DNA of 16,896 nt from Christensenella sp. UBA4263. GTDB taxonomy: Bacteria > Bacillota > Clostridia > Christensenellales > Aristaeellaceae. The first letter of the stretch is position 1; every line of letters begins with the position of its first letter. The notes below the pieces were generated by a model. That model made no database searches and was not told where the DNA came from. It worked only from the letters and a program-made list of their open reading frames with translations. Positions 7,486 through 14,004 of this stretch are shown in pieces. The translations under genes were made by a program, and so were the position numbers. The DNA is taken from NCBI GenBank assembly GCA_002395225.1, contig DGWH01000150.1, positions 1-16,896 of the forward strand, read 5' to 3'.

Positions 7486-8772
7486 TCAGGCCTGACCGTT
7501 TTCCTCTGCCTGCATCTGTACACGAAGGTTTCCCAGCGCCGTCGCCTCAATCGGCAGTGCCAGCACCCTCTTGCCCGTCGCCTCCTCCGTGAGACGGTTC
7601 AGGAAGGCGTTCTTTGCACCGCCGCCCACAATTACCAGGCTGGAATAGATGCTGCCGGTATTCCGCTCCAGTTCCAGAAGTGCCCGCGCATAGCTGCCGG
7701 CCAGGGACCGGTAGGCGCAGCGGAAATAATCCCCGGGCTTCTCCGGTCCGTGCGCAAGGGCATGATCAAATGCCGCTTTCATGCTCTCCGGTGCCAGGAA
7801 ACAGGCATCATCCGCATTGACCACCTCATCAAAGGTGCTTTGCTGTGCCAGTTCCACAATCTCCGGGAACGGCATCTCCGGACAGAGATCATCCCGCAGC
7901 CGGTTGATGAGCCACATGCCCATGATATTTTTCTGATAGCGGTTATAGCCCACGCCGCCCTCGTTGCTCCAGTTGCCCTGCCGGCTTTCCTCGCCGGTCA
8001 GCGGCCGCGGCGTCTTCACCCCCAGCAAACTCCACGTTCCCGAGGAGATGTAGGGCATGTTCTGGTCCATCGGGATTCCCTCCACCGCGCTGCCGGTGTC
8101 ATGCGTGGCGCACAGGATGACCTTCATTCCCTTATAGGTGCCCAGGCACTTTCCGGGCTTTTCAAGGGCATCAAAGAGACGCTCCGGAAGCCCCAGACGG
8201 CGAATCATCTCCCGGTCATATTCGCCCGTTTCCGCATTGATCAACCCTGTCGTGGTCGCATTGGTGTATTCATGGGCGCTCTGTCCGCACAGCTTTGACA
8301 TCAGGTACTCCGGAATCATGCGGAAACTCGTCGCCTGTTCAAGCCGCCCCGCCAGATGATCCCAGTACAGCTGATACACCGTGTTGAACGGCTGGAACTG
8401 CGTGCCGGTATGCCGGTACAGCTCCTCAAACGGCATGACCGCGTGAAGCTTCTCGATGACCTCCTGCGTTCTGCTGTCCCTGTACGCATAGCACGGGAGA
8501 ATCTCCTGTTCACCCTGCATCAGGACATAGTCCACTCCCCAGGTATCCACGGAGAGACTGACTATATCCGGATACCGCTCCTGTGCCCGATCGATTCCCG
8601 TACGGACATGCTCAAGCAATGCACCGATATCCCAAATCAGGTGTCCGTCCTGCCGGGTGACCCCATTGGGAAACCGGTACACCTCCTCTGTCTGCAGCTC
8701 TCCCCCGTCCTGCCAGCCGACAATATGCCGTCCGGAAGACGCACCAATATCAATTGCCAGATACCGTTTCAC
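7486..8772 (-). CDS. rhaB: Rhamnulokinase, shortened at the C-terminus
   Basis: This FGGY-family kinase phosphorylates L-rhamnulose with ATP. It shows the family N-terminus (AIDIGASSGR), SVDTWGVDYVL (about 74-84), AYRDSRT, QFQPFNTVYQL, EYTNATTTGL, the catalytic base in ATHDTGSAV (D225), SSGTWSLLG (243-251) and the ATP-site VGGGAKN. The start is a GTG preceded by GAGGAGGAGG. At 428 residues it is well short of E. coli RhaB (489). By eye the difference lies almost entirely at the end: the protein stops 15-20 residues after EATALGN, where relatives continue for roughly 50-60 more. The 78 bases before rhaD leave no room for the missing part and do not encode it in another frame that I can see. 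Whether the enzyme is active is uncertain. Confidence 0.93.
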   Translation of the reverse strand: MKRYLAIDIGASSGRHIVGWQDGGELQTEEVYRFPNGVTRQDGHLIWDIGALLEHVRTGIDRAQERYPDIVSLSVDTWGVDYVLMQGEQEILPCYAYRDSRTQEVIEKLHAVMPFEELYRHTGTQFQPFNTVYQLYWDHLAGRLEQATSFRMIPEYLMSKLCGQSAHEYTNATTTGLINAETGEYDREMIRRLGLPERLFDALEKPGKCLGTYKGMKVILCATHDTGSAVEGIPMDQNMPYISSGTWSLLGVKTPRPLTGEESRQGNWSNEGGVGYNRYQKNIMGMWLINRLRDDLCPEMPFPEIVELAQQSTFDEVVNADDACFLAPESMKAAFDHALAHGPEKPGDYFRCAYRSLAGSYARALLELERNTGSIYSSLVIVGGGAKNAFLNRLTEEATGKRVLALPIEATALGNLRVQMQAEENGQA

Positions 8773-8784
8773 TCCGTACCTCCT

Positions 8785-8847
8785 CCTCAGTTCTCAACGT
8801 TGGTTTTCCCCGGGGTTATCCGAGGCCTGTGTTCAGCCCTCAGCGTT
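8785..8847. repeat. Pair of imperfect 17-base direct repeats upstream of rhaB
   Basis: Two related 17-base elements, 8785-8801 and 8831-8847, match at about 12 positions and start 46 bases apart. They read AACGTTGAG and AACGCTGAG at their cores on the minus strand. They occupy most of the interval between ricT and rhaB and could be sites for a sugar-responsive regulator. No clear -35/-10 pair was found in the same interval, so this is tentative. Confidence 0.3.
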
Positions 8848-8897
8848 GTTCTCCTGCCCGAATGGCTTTGTCTGAGGCATGGATTTTCTTTTCCGCC

Positions 8898-10121
8898 TTA
8901 TGCCTTCTCGGCTTTCGCCGGTTCTGCCGGACGGGCATCCCCCTGTTTTTTCTGCGGATCCCTGTTCGGATTCCGGTTTCCCTGACGGGGCTTATGATAA
9001 GGCCGTTTGCCCTTGTCCGGTCCGGGGCCGGGTGCGGCCGGCGCCACCGCCTGAGCGGCCTCGCCGTTTTCCGCCGGTCCTTTCGGGCGCTGGCCGCGGC
9101 GGTTGTGCTTTCTCTTGCGCTTCCTGCCCGGCTCGCCTTTTCCCGCCTCCGGCGCATTCTCCCCGGTCTCCGCAGTCTCGGGCTCCACTTCCGGCATTTC
9201 TCCGTCCTGCGGCTCCGCCCCAGTCTCCGGCTCATTTTCCTCTGCCGGAAGCACCTCCGCCTTTTCCTCCGGTTCCCCGTCCTTATTCGCTTTGGGCGGC
9301 TGTGTCCGGCTCCCGTCCGTCCGCTGGCAGTCATCAATGGCGTAAACCCGGTTTTCAAAGCTGTCCCCCACCGGCAGGCGCACCGTCACGGTTTCCGACA
9401 GCACATTGATCGCCGTAATCACGCCGATGCCGTCCGGGGTCATCAGCTCGCGGCCGATTTTGGGCATCTTTTTCCGGGTGTTCTCGTAATGCTCCTGCTC
9501 ATACTTGAGGCAGCACATCAGGCGGTCACAGATGCCGGAGATCTTGGTGGGATTGAGGGAGAGATTCTGCTCCTTTGCCATCTTAATGGAGACCGGCTGG
9601 AAATCCGCCAGGAACTGCCGGCAGCAGATCGGCCGGCCGCAGGGACCCAGCCCGCCCAGCATTTTGGCCTCATCCCGGACGCCGATCTGCCGCAGCTCAA
9701 TCCGCGTCTTAAAGACGCTGGCCAGACTCTTGACCAGAATCCGGAAGTCCACGCGGCCATCCGCCGTAAAATAAAAGGTAATTTTGGAGCGGTCAAAGGC
9801 AAATTCCACATCCACCAGCTTCATATCCAGCTTCAGGTCCTGCACTTTCTGCTCGGCGGTCAAAAGCGCCTGCTTTTCCCGTTCCTCATTTTCTCTCTGT
9901 AACTTCAGATCCTCCTCCGTTGCAATCCGCAGGATCGGTTTGAGGGGCGCGATCATCTGATCATCCCCCACCTCACGCAGGTCGCCCATGCATTCACCGA
10001 TCTCCATTCCGCGGATCGTCTCCGTAACGATATATGAACCGGCGCTGACTTCCAGCCCGTTAGCATCAAAATCATACAGCTTGCTGGCACGCCGGAAGCG
10101 TACCTTGACTACCATGGCCAT
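8898..10121 (-). CDS. ricT: RicT (YaaT), PSP1-domain regulator with long charged tail
   Basis: The first 265 residues match RicT/YaaT, a PSP1-domain protein. In Bacillus subtilis it works with RicA and RicF in an iron-sulfur complex that affects RNase Y-dependent mRNA processing. The conserved cysteines are present: C161, C166 and C167 in GPCGRPICC, then C198, C203 and C204 in GICDRLMCC. From about residue 268 to 407 there is a low-complexity tail absent from the roughly 275-residue Bacillus protein. Its first part is acidic (Glu/Pro-rich) and its second part strongly basic (for example GRKRKRKHNRRG). The ATG at 10121 has GGAGG ten bases upstream and overlaps the end of holB by 13 bases, so the two genes are translationally linked. 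No convincing terminator was seen after the stop. Confidence 0.92.
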   Translation of the reverse strand: MAMVVKVRFRRASKLYDFDANGLEVSAGSYIVTETIRGMEIGECMGDLREVGDDQMIAPLKPILRIATEEDLKLQRENEEREKQALLTAEQKVQDLKLDMKLVDVEFAFDRSKITFYFTADGRVDFRILVKSLASVFKTRIELRQIGVRDEAKMLGGLGPCGRPICCRQFLADFQPVSIKMAKEQNLSLNPTKISGICDRLMCCLKYEQEHYENTRKKMPKIGRELMTPDGIGVITAINVLSETVTVRLPVGDSFENRVYAIDDCQRTDGSRTQPPKANKDGEPEEKAEVLPAEENEPETGAEPQDGEMPEVEPETAETGENAPEAGKGEPGRKRKRKHNRRGQRPKGPAENGEAAQAVAPAAPGPGPDKGKRPYHKPRQGNRNPNRDPQKKQGDARPAEPAKAEKA

Positions 10122-11086
10122 CGAGTATATTCCTCCGAAATCTTTATAAGAACAGTCTCAAGGACTGATTGAAACGCCACATTGCTCTGAACCATCTTTC
10201 GCGCCTCCAGGATCCGCTCCCGAAGTGCCAGACCGCCCTCAAGCGGCACCGCCCGTGCATAGTTCCGTGCCGTTTGCGGAAGGGTCACCGGTTCCTGCCG
10301 GCCGGCCTGCGAGAGCAGAATCTCCCGCACAATCTCCTCAAACAGATCAAGGAGAATCTGCCGGTCATCTTTTCTGTCTTTATAGCGGTTGACGATGTCC
10401 GGAATATCCGCAAGGGAATGCACGGCAAAAAACTGTTCCGCCATTTCATTGCGAAGGGTGATCACCTTTTCCTCCACCGCCAGTGCCTGGCCGACGCATC
10501 CCTCTGCGATCCGCGCCCGGACACCCACCTGTTCCTCCGGCACCCCCAGTGCCCGGAGCCTTGCCGCCGTCTCCTCATCCGTCAGCGGATGAAAACGGAT
10601 CAGGCGGCATCTTGAAACCACGGTCGGCAGCAGGGCCGAAAGATGCACCGTCGTCAGGAGGAACACGGTATTGCTGGCCGGCTCCTCCAGGGTTTTCAGC
10701 AGCGTATTCTGTGAGGCGGCATTCATCTTTTCCGCCTCGGGGATCAGGAAGACCTTCACCCCGTCCTCAAAGGTATGGACATCCGCTTCCTTGAGCAGCT
10801 CGCGCATCTGCCCGACAGCGATTTCTCTTTTCCCGGCGGCAGGCCTCAGCACGTGCACATCCGGGTGTGTTTCCGCCAGAACCCGCCTGCAGGGACCGCA
10901 AACCCCGCAGGGCCGGTGTTCCCCTCTGCACAGCGCCGTCATGGCACACAGCCTGGCAACACTCTTTTTGCCGGTTCCCACGGGACCGGCAAAAAGATAG
11001 GCGTGTGTAAATGTTCCCTCCGCGAACTCTGAACGCAGCCGTTCAATGTGCACGGACTGTCCGACATAGTTTTCAAAATCGTCCAT
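10109..11086 (-). CDS. holB: DNA polymerase III delta-prime subunit
   Basis: The 325-residue protein is a clamp-loader AAA+ subunit of the replicative polymerase. It has a Walker A motif (GPVGTGKKS, about 34-42), the zinc-binding cysteines C53, C60, C63 and C66, a sensor/Walker B region around VFLIPEAEKMNAASQN, LLKTLEEP, and the SRC motif (158-160) of delta-prime and gamma/tau proteins. Length is normal for Firmicute HolB. It starts one base after the darA stop and overlaps ricT, the usual order in Firmicutes, although the yaaR gene often found just before holB is missing here. Confidence 0.94.
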   Translation of the reverse strand: MDDFENYVGQSVHIERLRSEFAEGTFTHAYLFAGPVGTGKKSVARLCAMTALCRGEHRPCGVCGPCRRVLAETHPDVHVLRPAAGKREIAVGQMRELLKEADVHTFEDGVKVFLIPEAEKMNAASQNTLLKTLEEPASNTVFLLTTVHLSALLPTVVSRCRLIRFHPLTDEETAARLRALGVPEEQVGVRARIAEGCVGQALAVEEKVITLRNEMAEQFFAVHSLADIPDIVNRYKDRKDDRQILLDLFEEIVREILLSQAGRQEPVTLPQTARNYARAVPLEGGLALRERILEARKMVQSNVAFQSVLETVLIKISEEYTRWPW

Positions 11087-11087
11087 A

Positions 11088-11426
11088 CTATACCTTGATA
11101 AACCGGTCTACATCCAGCACAAAGACCGTGGCGCCGCCGACGGTCACCCGGACAGGATACGGGACAAAACTGTCCCCGACGCCCGCCGCGCCCACCGGGG
11201 TCGCCGCCGTCGTCGTCACCTGCTCATGGCTGTGGCAGATCCGCGTAATGGTTGCCAGAGCCTTATCCAGTTTCTCATCCTCCACACCGCTGATCAGCGT
11301 GGTGTTTCCGGAACGCAGGAAGCCGCCGGTCGTGGCCAGCTTCGTCACGCCGAACCCTTCCTCCATCAGCGCAGATACCAGATGACCCGCATCCTCATCC
11401 TGTACAATCGCGATAATCAGTTTCAT
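11088..11426 (-). CDS. darA: Cyclic-di-AMP receptor DarA/PstA (PII-like)
   Basis: The 112-residue protein belongs to the DarA/PstA/YaaQ group (DUF970), PII-like trimers that bind the second messenger cyclic-di-AMP. Matching features are MKLIIAIVQDEDA at the N-terminus, the glycine-rich TTGGFLRSGNTTL segment (about 32-44) that lines the ligand pocket, VEDEKLD, and VRVTVGGATVFVLDVDRF at the end. The start is placed at ATG 11426, eight bases after AGGAGG; a TTG two codons upstream falls too close to that site. The gene is 18 bases after the aminopeptidase and one base before holB, so it is part of the same transcript. Confidence 0.93.
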   Translation of the reverse strand: MKLIIAIVQDEDAGHLVSALMEEGFGVTKLATTGGFLRSGNTTLISGVEDEKLDKALATITRICHSHEQVTTTAATPVGAAGVGDSFVPYPVRVTVGGATVFVLDVDRFIKV

Positions 11427-11444
11427 CCCCAAAACCTCCTCTTG

Positions 11445-13229
11445 TTATATGGCACGTGTGGCAGTTTCGAGCCAGGCACGTTCATCCTCTGTCTGCATAT
11501 ACGGCAGGATGCGGCGGCGTATTTCCGCATGATAGGCATTGAGCCATTTGCGCTCATCCATGCTCATCTGCTCCGGAATGACCGCATCCAGGTCCACGGG
11601 CACATAGGTAATGGTCTCAAATTCCAGGAAGGTGCCGTATTCATTGGTTTCCCTGACCCGGCAGAGCAGCTCATTCTCCGTACGGATGCCATATTCCCCT
11701 TCCAGGTAAATGCCGGGTTCATCCGTCGTGACCATTCCGGGTTCAATGACCGCCTCCTCCCCTCTGCCCGGGGATTCATGCCAGCGGAACGAATTGGGTC
11801 CCTCGTGGACGTTCAGGCGGAAACCGACGCCGTGTCCGGTGCCGCAGCGATAATCAATACCCAGATCCCAGACCGGACCGCGGGCCAGAATGTCCAGGCT
11901 CTTGCCCTGCATGCCCTGCAGGAAAACCGCCGAGCACAGGCGGATCACCGAGCGGAGCACGGCGGTAAAGTGCAGACGCTGCCGGTCACTGAGTTCGCCC
12001 AGGACAAACGTCCGGGTAATGTCCGTCGTCCCGTCCTCGTACTGCCCGCCCGAATCAATCAGCAGGAAGCCGGACCGCTTCAGGGGCGCATTGCTTTCCT
12101 CCGTCGCCTTGTAATGCATCATGGCGGCATTCGGTCCATACGCACAGATGGTATCAAAGCTCGGCATGGTATATCCGGGCTGCATTTCCCGGAACTCAGC
12201 CAGTTTCTCGCTGGCTTCCATCTCCGTCAGATGATCGATATCCGCCCTGGTTTTCAGCCAATACATAAACCTTGTCACCGCCGCCCCATCCTGTTCATGG
12301 CAGTGACGCAGTCCTTCGATTTCCCGTGTATTCTTGATGCATTTCATGCCGATCACCGGATCTTTTCCCTCGATCACCCCGGCATTTTCCACCGCTTTGT
12401 ACATCTGGGCCGTTGTCGTCTCCGGATCCAGCAGAAAAGTTCCCGCCAGGCCCCGTACGGTTTCAAATACAGATGCATACGGCCGTACCTCGACCCCCTC
12501 ACGGCTGAGCGATTCACGCACTGCCGCGGGGACCTTCCGCTCATCCACGAACCACAGCGCCGTTTCGGGCAGGACCGCCAGGTAGCTGATCACCACCGGC
12601 GTATTAGCCACATCCTCCCCCCGTACATTCAGCGTCCAGGCAATCTCATCCAGCATGGACAGGACATGCACCCTGGCACCGGCTTTATTCATCTCCCCGC
12701 GAATGCGCTCTATCTTGGCATGTGTCGTCTCGCCGGCAATCTCATCGGCCATCCGCACCACCGGATGATCCGGAAGCGGCGGGCGGTCTGTCCAGAGAGA
12801 CCCAACAAGGTCGCCGCTGTCCACCAGCTGTGCCCCCGCCTCTGACCAGTCTGCCCAGAGCCGTGCCTGCTTTTCGCTGAGCAGGGAAAAATCCGTGCCA
12901 ATGCGCATGTTTTCATGACATTTGGAACGGACATATTCCTCCAGTGTCGGGACTCCCGGGGCGCGCATCCGCATCAGCGTAATGCCCGAGCCCGCCAGCT
13001 GCCGCTCCGCCTGAATAAAGTACCGTCCATCCGTAAAAAGAGCCGCCTCATCCCGGGTGATGACCAGGGTTCCTGCTGAGCCGGTAAAGCCGCTCAGCCA
13101 CGCTCTTGTTTTATAGTAATCCGGCAGATACTCCGAATGATGCGGGTCTGCCGTCAGAACAATCATCATATCCAGGGTACATTCCTGCATCCTCTGTCTC
13201 ACAGAAGCAAGTTTTTCCGCTGTCGTCAT
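11445..13229 (-). CDS. Xaa-Pro aminopeptidase, three-domain M24B type
   Basis: The 594-residue metalloprotease removes N-terminal residues preceding proline. Its length and the TRAWLSGFTGSAGT and LFTDGRYFIQAE motifs mark the long three-domain type (eukaryotic XPNPEP1-like), rather than the shorter E. coli PepP. The pita-bread catalytic domain occupies about 300-540. Its metal ligands are D392 and D403 in IDSGGQYEDGTTDITRTF, H466 in GTGHGVG, E504 in TTDEPGIY and E518 in IRTENE, with H372 as the accessory histidine. No signal peptide is present, so it is cytoplasmic. The ATG has GGAAGGGG about nine bases upstream. It is the first gene of a four-gene operon with darA, holB and ricT, behind a clear promoter. 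Confidence 0.95.
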   Translation of the reverse strand: MTTAEKLASVRQRMQECTLDMMIVLTADPHHSEYLPDYYKTRAWLSGFTGSAGTLVITRDEAALFTDGRYFIQAERQLAGSGITLMRMRAPGVPTLEEYVRSKCHENMRIGTDFSLLSEKQARLWADWSEAGAQLVDSGDLVGSLWTDRPPLPDHPVVRMADEIAGETTHAKIERIRGEMNKAGARVHVLSMLDEIAWTLNVRGEDVANTPVVISYLAVLPETALWFVDERKVPAAVRESLSREGVEVRPYASVFETVRGLAGTFLLDPETTTAQMYKAVENAGVIEGKDPVIGMKCIKNTREIEGLRHCHEQDGAAVTRFMYWLKTRADIDHLTEMEASEKLAEFREMQPGYTMPSFDTICAYGPNAAMMHYKATEESNAPLKRSGFLLIDSGGQYEDGTTDITRTFVLGELSDRQRLHFTAVLRSVIRLCSAVFLQGMQGKSLDILARGPVWDLGIDYRCGTGHGVGFRLNVHEGPNSFRWHESPGRGEEAVIEPGMVTTDEPGIYLEGEYGIRTENELLCRVRETNEYGTFLEFETITYVPVDLDAVIPEQMSMDERKWLNAYHAEIRRRILPYMQTEDERAWLETATRAI

Positions 13230-13269
13230 AGAACAATCCCCTTCCGTTAATCTCTATCTTTCCGTTTAC

Positions 13270-13298
13270 ATTTTATCGCAAAACAGCCTCCCTGACAA
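13270..13298 (-). promoter_or_regulatory. Promoter of the aminopeptidase-darA-holB-ricT operon
   Basis: On the minus strand TTGTCA (13298-13293) and TAAAAT (13275-13270) are 17 bases apart. The expected start near 13263 gives a leader of about 35 bases before the ATG at 13229, with the ribosome binding site inside it. Confidence 0.6.
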
Positions 13299-13657
13299 GC
13301 AAAACGTATCCCTTTCACGACGGTCTGTCCTCTCTCCGGGCGAGTCCCTTTCTGACATTGTGCCGGTTCCGTCCCGGCCATTGGATGCCCCGGAAAGAAA
13401 CCGGTTCCCAAATAGCTCATTCTGTTCATGAGGATGCCAGAGACGAGTCATCTCAGGTCCCCCCTGTGCGCGAAACGAAAACACGCGCCTGTTCATTATC
13501 CTATGTGCACCCCACTTAAGCGTTCCAACCGTACATTTCGGACCCATTTCGCGCTTTACCGCCTGCAGCGCCCTTTGATCCTGTTTCTTCTACGGATTGC
13601 CGGTCATGCAGAAACAATAAGTTTCCCTCCTGATGACAAAAAAGTTCATTTTTTACA
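13299..13657. other. Gene-free interval
   Basis: No gene, RNA or repeat could be supported in these roughly 360 bases. Short open frames on both strands (up to 93 codons) lack ribosome binding sites and have the composition of translated noncoding DNA. The interval separates two divergent transcription units. Confidence 0.5.
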
Positions 13658-13686
13658 TTGACTTCTTTCGTATAATTAAGTAAATT
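13658..13686 (+). promoter_or_regulatory. Candidate promoter for the SH3b/thioredoxin-like protein gene
   Basis: TTGACT (13658-13663) is followed after 17 bases by TAAATT (13681-13686). A perfect TATAAT also lies at 13671-13676 but has only a poor -35 at the correct distance. The stretch is conspicuously AT-rich in a GC-rich surrounding. Either register would start transcription about 310-325 bases before the gene. Confidence 0.45.
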
Positions 13687-14004
13687 TGATCCAGAGTCGG
13701 GCATTTTTTCTCTGACGGTCCGTTTGAGGCCTCAGCGTCACCATTTGCCGATGCAGCTTCCCAAAAAATGGCCCTGCCGCGCAGCGGCAGTCAGTCACTC
13801 AAATCCGGTCCTCAGACAATGCTGCTCCGTCAAATGACCCAGGCTGATGCCTGTAAAAGCGACAGTTCTGACCGTCGGTTAAAACGCGCAGGGACGTTTT
13901 GGCAGACAGGGACAATTGTCCGGCACCTCCGATCACGCGTTGCCTTTTCGACTCCGCTTGCAACACAAGCACGTACACAACATTCAAACAGAAGGAGATC
14001 AGCA
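13687..14004 (+). other. Long untranslated leader with stem-loops
   Basis: If the promoter just upstream is used, these 318 bases are the 5' leader of the exported protein. Visible structure includes a hairpin CTGCCG/CGGCAG at 13774-13790, a perfect palindrome TGAGGCCTCA at 13725-13734 nested inside TGACG/CGTCA arms (13713-13717, 13736-13740), and a seven-base complement between 13714-13720 and 13870-13876. It matches no riboswitch or structural RNA that I recognise. The coding frame stays open through part of it (from 13768), but the sequence does not look translated. Confidence 0.35.

Noticed and set aside
7473..7498. Seven-base-pair inverted repeat after rhaB as a terminator
   Set aside because: The loop is 12 bases and no T tract follows on the minus strand; rhaD starts only 66 bases further with a good ribosome binding site, which fits a continuing operon.
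8754..9902. 382-codon open frame antisense to ricT
   Set aside because: It is a shadow of the ricT frame with Arg/Pro/Leu-rich low-complexity sequence and no start signal.
11226..12845. 539-codon open frame antisense to the Xaa-Pro aminopeptidase
   Set aside because: Translation gives a His/Arg/Pro-rich sequence without domains; the minus-strand enzyme has all metal ligands in place. Such long antisense frames are common in high-GC genes.
13768..14004. In-frame N-terminal extension of 79 codons to the exported SH3b protein
   Set aside because: It would bury the signal peptide, has no ribosome binding site at its start and has the arginine/serine-rich composition of untranslated DNA. GAAGGAG before the ATG at 14005 settles the start.
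13299..14004. A structural RNA such as 6S RNA, SRP RNA, RNase P RNA or tmRNA in the large gap
   Set aside because: None of the hallmark core sequences was found by reading both strands; only short hairpins are visible.
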